Origin: Myxococcales bacterium
GTDB lineage: Bacteria; Myxococcota_A; Polyangia; Polyangiales; JAFGIB01
DNA: 64,000 nt
Assembly (NCBI GenBank): GCA_029880325.1
Contig: JAOUOP010000048.1
Span: forward strand, 1 to 64,000
Direction: 5' to 3'
This document shows positions 10,757 through 20,200 of the stretch, one piece after another; the stretch's first letter is position 1; each line of letters opens with the position of its first letter. The position numbers and the translations under genes are program-made. The notes below the pieces were generated by a model that was given only the letters and a program-made list of their open reading frames with translations, did no database searches and was not told the DNA's origin.

Positions 10757-12322
10757 TCAGTTCGCCGCCGTCTCGGTGCTGGGGCCGAGCCCTTCGCGTT
10801 CGGTCCAGCCATAGGTGCCGGTGCGGCCAGCCTTGGCCGAGACCTCGATGCCGTCGATGCCCGGGCCCTGGGTGGCCATCATGTATTCGTCGGCGACGTA
10901 CTCGGGGTGGGGATCGTTTTCGGGCAGCTCGAAGTCGGGGCCGGCCTCGGGGCCGCTGCCCACGCGCCAGATCTGGGTGGTGGGGGGATAGCGGTCCTGG
11001 CCGGTCTCGCGCACGGCCAGGTGGTTGCCCACGTCTCGCACCACGCGCACGCGCGTTACGACGAAGCCGGGCACGCCCCGCTGCTGCAGCACGCGCAGGC
11101 CGCGCGGCAGGCTCTCGTCTTCGACCACTTTCTCCTCGAAGGGCGTGGTCTCGTCGATGTTGCGCAAGAGGCTCACCTCGTGCTGGCGCCGGGGGCCGTG
11201 GATGGCCGCGTGCACGACGCCGTCGGCAACTGTCATGTCCAGCACCAGCGGGTAGGGGCGGTCGTTCTTGAAGCGAAAGTTCAGGCTGCCGTAGGCCACC
11301 GCGGCGTCGAGGCCGAGCTTGATGTAGAAGCTCGGACGCGAGTGGGGATGGCGCGTGAGCACCGGCAGTCCCGCGAAGAAGACCGCGGCGTGCAGGGTGC
11401 TGGCGATTTGGCAGGTGCCGCCACCCATGCCCTCGGCCAGCTCGCCCTCGGCGATCACGGGGGCGGGTCGGAAGCCGTTGCTGCGGGTGCGGTCGCCGAC
11501 CACGGCATTGAAGTCGAAGACTTCGCCGGGCTGCACCACATGGCCGTCGATCTTGCGCGCGGCCACGCGCAGGTTGTGGGTGCGGTCCTTGGCGTTCTTG
11601 CCGCGCGAGTGGCGCGTCGAAAATTCGCCCACTACCGCGCTGAGATCGATGTCCTCGAAGCGCTCGATGGTGCGCGCTGGGGCCAGCGAAAGATGGGCGA
11701 GCTCGATGCGGTCGTCGCCGTCGATGAGCGCTTGCTCGATGCGGTCGAGGGAGCCCTCGATGTCCAGGGCCAGCCCCGGAGCGGCTGCCACCAGCTGCTT
11801 TTTGCGCGGGTCGACCTGGGCGTCGATGGCGGGGCGATCGACGCGATCCTTGAGCTCCGTCAGCCGCGGCCGCGCCACTTCGGCGTCCAGGCTGGCGGTC
11901 ATGGGCAGTGTCAGCGGCAGGCCCGTGCCCACGCGCTGGTGCAGGCGGCGTAACGCCGACATGGGATCGCGGGCCTGCTGCAACAGGGCGGTCAGGTGGT
12001 TGATGTCGACGCGGGCGCCCAGCTCGGCCCGCGATAGCTTCCACTCCAGGCGGGCGCCGTCGGTGCCCGGCTCGGCCGGCCCCACCACGGTCACGGTCTC
12101 GGCCAGGTAGTGCTGGGCCAGGCGCAGGGCCAGAAGCTCGGCGTCGACTCCGGGGGGCGCAGCCATCTGCAGCACCCGCAGCTCGGTGCTGCCCGCCGCC
12201 TGGGCCTGGGGTTCGGGCCACAGCAATACGCCAGTCAGACTTCCAATGGCTGCGCAAGCGCAGAAGAGCAGCGCCGACTGGGCCCGCCCTGAGGTGTGTT
12301 GATCTCGCCTAGTGTCCGACAT
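10757..12322 (-). CDS. VanW family exported protein
   Basis: 521 residues with an N-terminal signal or anchor (ALLFCACAAIGSLTGVLLW) followed by a Gln/Ala-rich cleavage region. The central part resembles the putative peptidoglycan-binding segments that precede VanW (LDRIEQALIDGDDRI...). The VanW domain is clear: FDFNAVVGDRTRSNGFRPAPVI, then GGGTCQIASTLHAAVFFAGL, then RHPHSRPS. VanW proteins are thought to act at the cell wall or envelope, but their reaction is not established. The upstream end is divergent from trpE, with about 100 nt between start codons. The downstream neighbour coaBC starts 31 nt later on the same strand, so the two may share a transcript. Confidence 0.88.
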   Translation of the reverse strand: MSDTRRDQHTSGRAQSALLFCACAAIGSLTGVLLWPEPQAQAAGSTELRVLQMAAPPGVDAELLALRLAQHYLAETVTVVGPAEPGTDGARLEWKLSRAELGARVDINHLTALLQQARDPMSALRRLHQRVGTGLPLTLPMTASLDAEVARPRLTELKDRVDRPAIDAQVDPRKKQLVAAAPGLALDIEGSLDRIEQALIDGDDRIELAHLSLAPARTIERFEDIDLSAVVGEFSTRHSRGKNAKDRTHNLRVAARKIDGHVVQPGEVFDFNAVVGDRTRSNGFRPAPVIAEGELAEGMGGGTCQIASTLHAAVFFAGLPVLTRHPHSRPSFYIKLGLDAAVAYGSLNFRFKNDRPYPLVLDMTVADGVVHAAIHGPRRQHEVSLLRNIDETTPFEEKVVEDESLPRGLRVLQQRGVPGFVVTRVRVVRDVGNHLAVRETGQDRYPPTTQIWRVGSGPEAGPDFELPENDPHPEYVADEYMMATQGPGIDGIEVSAKAGRTGTYGWTEREGLGPSTETAAN

Positions 12323-12422
12323 TGCCTACATCCTTCCCATCCACCCTGGAGGCGTCAAAATTCGTGCAAGAACGGGCTGTTTGCGTGGTCACGGGGCGCC
12401 GCCTCTGCTACGCCGGGCAGCC

Positions 12423-13952
12423 ATGTTGCGGGTCGATCCAAGCCGTGAGTCATTCCTCGAGCGCGCCGCTTCATCGGCGGTGGTGCCGCTCTTCTGCGAG
12501 CTGCTGGCCGACACGCTGACCCCGGTCGAGGCATTCGCAAAGGTCGGCGCCGGGCGTGGCAGCTACCTGCTGGAGAGCGTGCACGGCGGGGAAAAGTGGG
12601 CGCGCTACAGCTTCGTCGGCTTCGAGCCTGAGTTGATCGTGCGCGGGCGTGGTCAGCGTTTCGAGCGCGTGCATGCCGACGGCCGTGTCGAGAGCGAGAC
12701 CCTGGACGACTCCTTCGAGGGGCTGCGCGCCACGCTCGAGGCCTACCGCGCCGCACCGGCCGTGGCCGAGTCGCTGGGGCTTCCGCGTTTCTGGGGCGGC
12801 GCCGTCGGTTACGTGGCCTACGACGCGGTGCGGCGTTTCGAGCCCACCGTGGGCGTGCTCGAGGACGCCGATCGCGATGCAGCTGACTACGATTTCTGCT
12901 TCGGCCTGGGCGGGCCGGTGCTGATCTTCGACAACCTGCGCCAGGTGCTGCGCGTGGTCGTGCCCTGCCGCATCGAGCCTGGCGTTGCCCCCGAAAAGGC
13001 CTATGAGCGCGGCCGCGAGCGCCTTCAGGACGCCGTTGGGCGGCTGGCGGCGCCGGCGCCGCTCAGCGAGATGCCCCCGCCGCGCAAGGGGGTGCTGCCG
13101 CCGATCCCCGCCTCCAGCTTTGACCGCGAGAGCTTCTGCGCCGCCGTCGAGCACTGCAAGGAATACATTCGCGCCGGCGACATCTTCCAGGTTGTGCTCA
13201 GCCAGCGCTTTGCCGTGCCCCTGGGCGACATCGACCCCTTCGACGTCTACCGGGCCATGCGGGTGATCAATCCCTCGCCCTACATGTACTTCCTGCGCTT
13301 TGCCGACGTGCGCATCGCCGGGGCCAGTCCCGAGACGCTGGTGCGGCTCGAGGACGGCATCGCCGAAGTGCGGCCCATCGCCGGCACGCGACCACGCGGC
13401 CAGACTGCCGAAGAAGACGCCGCCATCGAGCGCGAGCTTTTCGAGGACCCCAAGGAGATCGCCGAGCACGTGATGCTGGTCGACCTGGGTCGCAATGACG
13501 TGGGGCGCATCAGCCGCCCGGGCAGCGTGGCCGTCACCGAGCGCATGATCGCCGAGCGCTACTCCCACGTCATGCACATCACCTCCAACGTCGTCGGCAC
13601 CCTGGCCGAGGGGCGCGACGCCCTCGACGTGCTGCGCGCCACCTTTCCAGCCGGCACCCTGAGCGGTGCGCCCAAGGTGCGCGCCATGCAGATCATCGAG
13701 GAGCTGGAGCCCGAGCACCGCGGAATTTACGGCGGCGCCGTCGGCTACATCGGCTTCGACGGCAACATGGACGTGGCGATCGCGATCCGCACGGTGGTGG
13801 AAAAGGCGGGGGTTCTGCAGGTGCAAGCCGGCGCCGGCATCGTCGAAGCCAGCCGTCCGGACGCCGAGTACGACGAAACCGTCAACAAAGCGCGCGCGGC
13901 CCTGGTCTCCATCGAGGCCGCCCGGCTCGCCACGATCCCCGGGTCGTCGTAA
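12423..13952 (+). CDS. trpE: Anthranilate synthase component I
   Basis: 509 residues; converts chorismate to anthranilate, the first committed step of tryptophan synthesis. The tryptophan-sensing LLES motif is at residues 49-52 (SYLLES), suggesting feedback inhibition. The chorismate-binding domain carries FQVVLSQRF, GASPETLVRL, VDLGRNDVGRIS, FPAGTLSGAPKVRAMQII and a C-terminal QAGAGIVEAS. An in-frame ATG at 12312 exists, but the first 37 residues are unlike TrpE and would overlap the divergent VanW start, so I use 12423. No trpG, trpD or other trp gene adjoins it. The glutaminase partner must be encoded elsewhere. No leader peptide or attenuator is evident in the upstream 100 nt. Confidence 0.95.
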   Translation: MLRVDPSRESFLERAASSAVVPLFCELLADTLTPVEAFAKVGAGRGSYLLESVHGGEKWARYSFVGFEPELIVRGRGQRFERVHADGRVESETLDDSFEGLRATLEAYRAAPAVAESLGLPRFWGGAVGYVAYDAVRRFEPTVGVLEDADRDAADYDFCFGLGGPVLIFDNLRQVLRVVVPCRIEPGVAPEKAYERGRERLQDAVGRLAAPAPLSEMPPPRKGVLPPIPASSFDRESFCAAVEHCKEYIRAGDIFQVVLSQRFAVPLGDIDPFDVYRAMRVINPSPYMYFLRFADVRIAGASPETLVRLEDGIAEVRPIAGTRPRGQTAEEDAAIERELFEDPKEIAEHVMLVDLGRNDVGRISRPGSVAVTERMIAERYSHVMHITSNVVGTLAEGRDALDVLRATFPAGTLSGAPKVRAMQIIEELEPEHRGIYGGAVGYIGFDGNMDVAIAIRTVVEKAGVLQVQAGAGIVEASRPDAEYDETVNKARAALVSIEAARLATIPGSS

Positions 13953-13959
13953 ATCAGCT

Positions 13960-13988
13960 TTGACATGCTTGGGGCGCTGCGCTAGAAG
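13960..13988 (+). promoter_or_regulatory. Promoter of tRNA-Asp
   Basis: TTGACA (13960-13965), a 17-nt spacer and TAGAAG (13983-13988) end 14 nt before the tRNA, the same geometry as the tRNA-Gln promoter. A GC-rich discriminator (CATCGCCC) follows. Confidence 0.7.
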
Positions 13989-14002
13989 CATCGCCCTGCC
14001 CC

Positions 14003-14079
14003 GGGGCGGTAGTTGAGCTGGTTACAACGCCGGCCTGTCACGCCGGAGGTCGCGGGTTCAAATCCCGTCCGTCCCGCCA
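14003..14079 (+). tRNA. tRNA-Asp (anticodon GTC)
   Basis: The acceptor GGGGCGG pairs with CCGTCCC (one G-T). The anticodon stem CCGGC/GCCGG has loop CTGTCAC, anticodon GTC. The T arm is GCGGGTTCAAATCCCGT, the discriminator is G and CCA is encoded. Monocistronic, with its own promoter. Confidence 0.95.
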
Positions 14080-14244
14080 GAAAATCCCACGAGGGGGGGA
14101 AGACCGGTAGCTGGTTGCGTTGCAGGGGGGCGACAGCGCAACCGGTCGGCGCTCTACAGCCGGGAGCGCCGGAATTGGCGCCATTGCACCAATCCAAGTG
14201 GCCCAATTTGGCGCCCAAAAGATCGGGTTCGGTGTCCGGTAGCA

Positions 14245-14272
14245 TTGAAATATTGTTGTGAGATCGTAGAAT
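14245..14272 (+). promoter_or_regulatory. Candidate promoter of the membrane TPR gene
   Basis: TTGAAA (14245-14250), 16 nt and TAGAAT (14267-14272) lie 36 nt before the GTG start, inside the only AT-rich stretch of the 229-nt gap after tRNA-Asp. A GGGGAAGGG ribosome binding site follows at 14293-14301. Confidence 0.5.
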
Positions 14273-14308
14273 TTTCCCCTTGCCCCGCGTGTCGGGGAAG
14301 GGATAGCC

Positions 14309-16939
14309 GTGGCGAGCCTCGAACTCACCGTACTTTTGGTCGGCAAGGAGCCCCTCTCGGAGGAACTCGCCGCCGGTCTGCGAGCTCGGGCCCCTGGCTT
14401 TGACATTCAGCCCGTGGATCGCGAGCAGGCGCATACGGCGCTGCACATTACGGCGCCCGAGGTGGTGATCCTCTCCGAGTGTGAGGCCAAGGATGGTGGC
14501 GCCTGGTTGCGGCAGCTGATCAAGGGCGATCTCGGGGGCGGCGAACCCATCCTGATCGTGCTGTGCGGGCCGAGCACGGCACCCTTGGCCGAGAGCTACA
14601 AGCATCACTGGGTGGGCACGCTCGATCCGTCGGTCGGCCCTGACGAGCTGGCCGAGACGGTCGAGCGCTTTCTGGCCGAGGTCGAGCTGCAGCAGCGCAA
14701 GAGCGGCGCGCGCCCCAATGTGCGCAGCGTGCTCGGTCGCGTGCGCCGCCGCGGCAGAACCGCTGTGGGCATGGCGATTCCGAAGGCGGGCGCCCAGGCC
14801 GTCGTGGCCCCGCCTGCGGTCACCTCGACCGCGGCGATCTCGCCGCCCGCGAAGGGCGCATCTCTGGCGGCTCGGAAGGGCCGGAGTTCGGCATTTGGAT
14901 CGGGGCCGTCGACGCCAGCGGCCAAACCCGCGCGCCCGGTGGCCACCGCGCCGTCGCCGCCCGCGCGAGTTCCGTTGTCCGCCTTCTCCGATGGGTCCAA
15001 GAAGGCTTCCGAGCATGTACCGATGCGCAAGCGGGCGCCACGGGCAACGTTGATCGGTGCGGTGCCTCCGGTCGCGGCTGCCGAATTGGCGGAGCTGGCG
15101 GCGGCCAAGGCGAAGCAAACGGGGGCTGCGCCGGCATCGCGACAGGCCTCAGCGACGAAGACGGCCTCAGCGACGAAGACGGCCAAGGCAGCCCCGAAGC
15201 CGACCGCACCCAAGGCAGCCCCGAAGCCGACCGCACCCAAGGCAGCCACGAAACCCACCGCGCCCAAGCCGCGGCCCCAGCCCAGCGCTCCCTATGCCGG
15301 CGTTCCATCCGGCGCTGCCGCGGCGCCCGCGGTCGTTACACCGCGCAAGCGTCGCAGCGAGCGCAAGCGCAGCGCCACGATGATGTTTGGCGATCGCTCA
15401 CAGCAGCCGTCCCCGGCCGCCGCCGAAGCCGTCGCCAGTGCATCGGCCGCCGTTTCGCCATCCCTCGCCGAAACGACCCGAGGCTCGAGTGTCGTGGCAA
15501 CACTGCGACCACCGTCGGCCGCGCCCATGCCCGCTGCAATGGCACCTCCGCCGTCCACGCCGTCCGAGTTTCCCACGGTGGTCGAGGGCAGCTACGAAGG
15601 CACTACGGTGGTGGACTCAGTGCCTCCTTGGGCACTGAGCGAGGGGGCTGCGCTGCCGGCGATGCCGCCGTCGCGCGCTGGGTTGCCGCGGGAGCTCGCG
15701 GACCAGGTGCCGGTGGAAACGGGAGAGGTCGCCCGGGAAAGATATTCCGCGGCCACAGTTCCGAGCTTGGATCCGGCCCGAATTGCGACAGCGGTGGCCA
15801 CCGCGGACGACTCGTCTGTGCCCACCATGCCGGCGAGGCCACCTTCGGCTGGGTCCGAGGAGCCCCAGGCCGAGCCCCAGGCCCAGGCGCCCAGAGCCGG
15901 ACGCCGGTCTTTTGTGTCGGGCGCCGAGACCGTGCCCGACATGGTGGTGATGTTTCCAGAGGCGGTCGCCAGCCAGCCACCACTGGTCTCTCCGCTCTCG
16001 AAGCGTCGGCTCATCGACGTGCCAGCGACCGCGATGCGTCGCGGCTTGGAGCGGGTGCGGGGCTCACGGGTGTTGCAGCTGAGTTTGGCTGCGGCCGCGG
16101 CGATGGCGCTCGGCGCGGTGGCGGCGCTCAGCGTAGTCTCCAGCGGCAGAGACGGAGTCAAGCCACGGGCGTTGTCGGCGGTGCAGGTCACCGCCAGTCT
16201 GAGCGGGGCCAACTCTGTCGCTGCGGCGATGGCACTGCCGGCGCCCGCGCCGACGTCCGTCGCGGGCGCCGATGCTGCAGTCGATGCGGGAGTCGATGCG
16301 GCTGCCGAAGCGGACGCTGCCAGTGGGGATTTGGGGGATTTGGGGGAAGACGAGGCCGACGACGAGCCGGATGATACCGACGGTGAGGCGTTGTCAGAGG
16401 TGCCCCAGAATCTGGTGCTGGCACGTCGTCTGGTCGATCGTGGCAATCGGCTTCGCGCCATCGGCCGATTCGGCCTTTCCGAGGCCGCGTTCTTGCAGGC
16501 CCTGCGCCACTTCCCCAACTACCCGCGCGCCATGAACGGTCTGGCTCGGGTTCATCTTCGGCGCGGGGATGCCGCCGAGGCCGTGCGTTGGAGCAAGCGC
16601 CTGGTCAAGCGTCAACCGTGGCGCGCATACAACCACTACCTGCTTGGCGAGGCCTACGCGCTCAAGGGCGATCGGGTCTCGGCCCGCAAGGCTTGGTCGC
16701 GAGCGGCGCGCCGCGGTCACAAGCTTTCCCAAAAGCGTCTCGACAGTCCCTTCTTCAAGGCATCGGCGCCGAAGGCCTCCCGAACTTCTGGCGCTGGCAC
16801 CAAGCGCTCGATGGCTGGGCCGAAACATCGCTTGAAGGTGAAGGTGGGCAGCGGTAGCGGAACTCAGACGGGCAAGCGCGTTACGCGCCCAAGGAAGCGC
16901 AAGGGCCAGAAGTCTCCGTCGATTCCATCCGATCTCTAG
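14309..16939 (+). CDS. Membrane-anchored TPR protein with receiver-like N-terminal domain
   Basis: 876 residues in four parts. Residues 1-130 form an alpha/beta domain resembling a response-regulator receiver (LELTVLLVGKEPL, then EVVILSE, then ILIVLCG). A clear DD...D...K phosphorylation set is not obvious. Residues about 135-585 are a long Pro/Ala/Ser-rich linker with tandem repeats. One transmembrane helix lies at about 588-612 (VLQLSLAAAAAMALGAVAAL). The C-terminal 175 residues carry TPR-like helices (LVDRGNRLRAIGRFGLSEAAFLQAL, then AMNGLARVHLRRGDAAEAV) and a basic tail. The likely topology is a cytoplasmic sensor-like head, a flexible tether and an extracytoplasmic TPR part. GTG start with a good Shine-Dalgarno. 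Its TAG lies in the dispersed repeat at 16935. Function unknown; protein scaffolding is a guess. Confidence 0.8.
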   Translation: MASLELTVLLVGKEPLSEELAAGLRARAPGFDIQPVDREQAHTALHITAPEVVILSECEAKDGGAWLRQLIKGDLGGGEPILIVLCGPSTAPLAESYKHHWVGTLDPSVGPDELAETVERFLAEVELQQRKSGARPNVRSVLGRVRRRGRTAVGMAIPKAGAQAVVAPPAVTSTAAISPPAKGASLAARKGRSSAFGSGPSTPAAKPARPVATAPSPPARVPLSAFSDGSKKASEHVPMRKRAPRATLIGAVPPVAAAELAELAAAKAKQTGAAPASRQASATKTASATKTAKAAPKPTAPKAAPKPTAPKAATKPTAPKPRPQPSAPYAGVPSGAAAAPAVVTPRKRRSERKRSATMMFGDRSQQPSPAAAEAVASASAAVSPSLAETTRGSSVVATLRPPSAAPMPAAMAPPPSTPSEFPTVVEGSYEGTTVVDSVPPWALSEGAALPAMPPSRAGLPRELADQVPVETGEVARERYSAATVPSLDPARIATAVATADDSSVPTMPARPPSAGSEEPQAEPQAQAPRAGRRSFVSGAETVPDMVVMFPEAVASQPPLVSPLSKRRLIDVPATAMRRGLERVRGSRVLQLSLAAAAAMALGAVAALSVVSSGRDGVKPRALSAVQVTASLSGANSVAAAMALPAPAPTSVAGADAAVDAGVDAAAEADAASGDLGDLGEDEADDEPDDTDGEALSEVPQNLVLARRLVDRGNRLRAIGRFGLSEAAFLQALRHFPNYPRAMNGLARVHLRRGDAAEAVRWSKRLVKRQPWRAYNHYLLGEAYALKGDRVSARKAWSRAARRGHKLSQKRLDSPFFKASAPKASRTSGAGTKRSMAGPKHRLKVKVGSGSGTQTGKRVTRPRKRKGQKSPSIPSDL
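15145..15268 (+). repeat. Tandem repeats coding the Pro/Ala/Lys linker
   Basis: Two perfect 18-nt copies (15145-15162 and 15163-15180, coding ASATKT) are followed by three 27-nt copies. The first two of these, 15188-15214 and 15215-15241, are identical; the third, 15242-15268, has diverged. They code APKPTAPKA units. The arrangement indicates recent slippage expansion within the linker of the TPR protein. Confidence 0.9.
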
Positions 16940-16950
16940 AGCCCTTGGGC
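16935..16950 (+). repeat. Dispersed 16-nt repeat, copy 1 (TCTAGAGCCCTTGGGC)
   Basis: The same 16 bases recur at 63905-63920, and 15 of them in inverted orientation at 63981-63995. This copy spans the stop codon of the TPR gene. A 16-mer occurring three times in 64 kb is very unlikely by chance. Confidence 0.8.
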
Positions 16951-17277
16951 TTTGTGTATGGCCTTTGCTGTCTAGTTCCCATCCCTAAATGGCTGTGTTC
17001 GAGTTTGAAGGCCAGCAGCCGGAGCGGAACGAAGCAGGGCGTGCCCTTTCCGGAATGAGAACCATCTAACCTACACGTAGGGTGACTCCTGCGGCTCTGC
17101 GCCGATGTCGTTGCTTCTACGCCGTGCTTGCGGCGCCCGCGGCGCTCGCGGCGAACTCTGCCATCGTTCTGATATCGCAAGGCTTTCGGGGTGTTCACCG
17201 CACTTTTGGCGGTGTTACCATAGTGCTATTCGCATTTGCCGGGTGGCCGCATCGCCCGCGACTCGAAAGGAGCCTCC
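16951..17277. other. Intergenic region without a gene
   Basis: About 330 nt between the two TPR genes. It holds lower-GC, short broken frames and no tRNA or clear terminator. The last 80 nt must contain the promoter of the giant TPR gene, but I cannot pick convincing -35 and -10 elements. A strong ribosome binding site (AAAGGAGCC) lies at its right edge. Confidence 0.6.
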
Positions 17278-20200
17278 GTGGCACGCGCAAAGAAGGCATC
17301 CTCCAACGCCAGCGCCGGTTTGCAGCAGGCTCTGACTGCGGCGATCAAGGCCGTCAAAAGCTTGCCCGAGAGTGATGACGCCTGGGACCATCTCGAGGAG
17401 CTGGCCGAGCGCCTCGAGCGACCCAATGAGACGGCCGAAGCCTACCGCGAGGTGCTGACCCTGAAACTGGATGCGGCAACCCGCAAACACCTGGGGCAGC
17501 GTGCCCTGAACTTCCACGAGGCGTGGTACGGCGACGACGCCGACGTGATTCTCGAACTGTTGTCGCCATTCGTAGATGGATCGGCCGAGGGGAGCTGGGC
17601 GCTCGAGCGTCTTACGCGTGTATTAACTTTAAGTGAGAAGTGGGACCCGCTGCTCGACGTTTATGACCGCGCGTTGTCGCAGGCTCAGGATGCTGATCAG
17701 CGCAAGAAGCTACTCAATGACGCTGCCCACGTTGCCAAGGATTTTGCCGAGCAGCCCGCCCGGGCCGTCGATTACCTGCAGCAATTGCTGGCGCTCGATC
17801 GCGGTAACCAAAAGTTGTCGTCGTCGATCGAGCGTCTTCTCGAGCGCAGCGGGCGCTTCGGTGATCTAATCGCGCTTTGGCGCGGTCAGGCTGAGTTGGC
17901 CTCGGGAGAAGACGCGCGCAAGCTGCATCTACGCATCGCCAGCTGCTATCTCGACCGCCTGTCCGACCCCGACAACTGCCTCGGTGGGCTTCGGGTCCTG
18001 CTCGAGGAATCGCCCGGAAACGCCGAGGCCTGTCAGTTGCTCGAGCGGGTGTTGGGGTTGGAGGAGGCTCCGCTACCGACCCGCCTGCAGGCGTTCGCGC
18101 TCCTGCGACAGCACTACGATGCCGCGCGCCGGCCCGAGGACGCGGTCGCGGCGGTGGAGAAAGCCATCACCCTGACCGAAGGCGCCCAGCGGAGCGACCT
18201 GCATCGCGACGCCGGCCAGCGGCTGACCATCCTCAAGCAAGACGAAGCGGCCATGGGCCACTACGCGGCGCTGCTCGCGGCCGATCCGGCCGACACCGAT
18301 GCTCGCCGGCAGCTCAAGCGCATCGCTGACCGTAGCGGTCTACATGCGCCGCTGGTCGAGGCCCTCTTGTCCGCCGCGGAGGCGACAGCCGACCCCGCAC
18401 AGCGCGCCTCGCTGTTGGTGCAGGCCGCCGAGCTGCGGCGCGATCACCTGACCGACGCCCAGGGCTCCATCGACCTCTTCCAGCGCGTCCTGTCGGAGAC
18501 CGATCTGTCGCCCCATCAGGCGGTCTCGGTCGCCCATGATCTGGCCCAGCTTTTCATCCAGACCGAGCAGCCGGCCGAACGTCTGGCGACGCTGGAGCGG
18601 CTGGCCCAGCTCGAAAGTTCCGACTCGGCTCGCAGCGTCGTGCTCACGGTGGCCGCCGACCTGGCCGAAACTTTGGGTGAAGTCGACCGCGCGCTTCAGG
18701 CCTGGCGCGCGCGACTGCAGGCCGAGCCCGGCGACATCGAGGCCCTCAATGCGCTCTCGCGGCTGCTCGAGCGTTCGGAGCGCTATGACGAGCTGGTCGC
18801 CGCCCTGCGCCAGCGCATCGCCTGCAATCTGCCCGAGCCCCAGCGCCGGGCGGATCTGATGCGCATCGCCCAGATCCAGATCGACAACCTCGACAACCTT
18901 GACGCCGGCATCGGGGTGCTCTTCGAGATCGTCGAGGACTTCGGCATGGACGACGCCGTGCTGCAGGCGCTCGACGCGGCCCTGTCGCGCGCCGGTCGTT
19001 ACGGTGAGCTCGCCGATCTGATGCGCCGCGGCCTCGCTGAAGAACATCCACGGGCCGCGCGCTGGCTCGCGCGTTTGGCCGACATCACTGTAGCTGAACT
19101 GGGCGAGCCGGGCCGTGCGCTCGGTCTCTACATGCAGGCGCTTGGCCTGGAGCCAACCCTGCAGAGCGCCCGGGCGGGATTGACCCAGCTGGCGCAGGAC
19201 GAGTCCTTTGCCCGTGGTGCCCTGGACGCGCTGGCTCGGGCCCACCGGGAGCAACAGGAGTGGGAGGCCCTGGTGGCCCTGACAGGGGGACGCGTGGCCA
19301 CGGCTCAAAGCGACGACGAGCGCGTGGAGCTGTTGCGCGAGAGCGCGCGCATCAGTGAGTCGCGCCTGAACCAGCCCGAGGCGGCCCTGGGGGCGCTGGC
19401 CGAGGCCCTCTACTACGCTCCGGCGAATCGTTCGCTGGAGGCCGAGTTGCGGCGCCTGGGCGCGCTTTGCGGGGACTTCGAGCCGGTCGCGAGCGCCTAC
19501 GAGCGCGCCGCCGCCCGCGCCGGGGACCAGCCATTGCTTGCGGCGCGACTCGCCCACGGGCGCGGCGAGGTGCTCGCTCGGCAGATCGGCGACCACGAGC
19601 GCGCCCTGTCGGCCTATGAGACCGCCCACGGGCATCTCGAGGGCATCGCTCAGAGCGATCCGCAGTCGCTGTCGCTGGCCGATCCCTCTCCGCGCACCGT
19701 CTTGCACGCGGTTGCCACCAGCGCCGCCGCCGTCGGCAACTTCGGTGCGGCGTGTCGCGCGGTGGTTGCCGCCAGCGCCGAGCGCGGCGTCGAAGAGCAT
19801 GAGCTGCTCTCGATGCTCGAACGCGAGACATCGTCGCGTGATGCCTGGGGGGCTATGTGTGAAAGCTTTTCGGCTGCCCTCGGGGCCCGAGGTGAAGAGC
19901 TATCGGCATCGCTCATCCACGGTTTGAACGAGCGTTTGGCGCTGTGGCTTTTCCATCGAGCCAGTGACGCAGCGGCTGCCGAGGGGGCGGTGGTGCGGGC
20001 CGTCGAGGCCGATGGCATGCGCCGCGATACGTTGCTGTTGGCCTGCGACATCCAGCGCGCCTTGGAGAGTTCTGGTCTGATTGACTCGTTGTTACGTCTC
20101 GATACTCTGGACGCGGCGTCTTCCGGTCTATCCGGTGGGCGCAACTTGGATCCGTTGGCGGAGGCCGCCGAGCGATCGCTGGCTGCTGGCAGCGAAGGCG

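Noticed and set aside
12323..12422. Tryptophan attenuator before trpE
   Set aside because: No leader peptide with tandem Trp codons and no alternative hairpins with a T run.
12471..13991. 506-residue minus-strand frame opposite trpE
   Set aside because: Antisense shadow of a strongly conserved gene.
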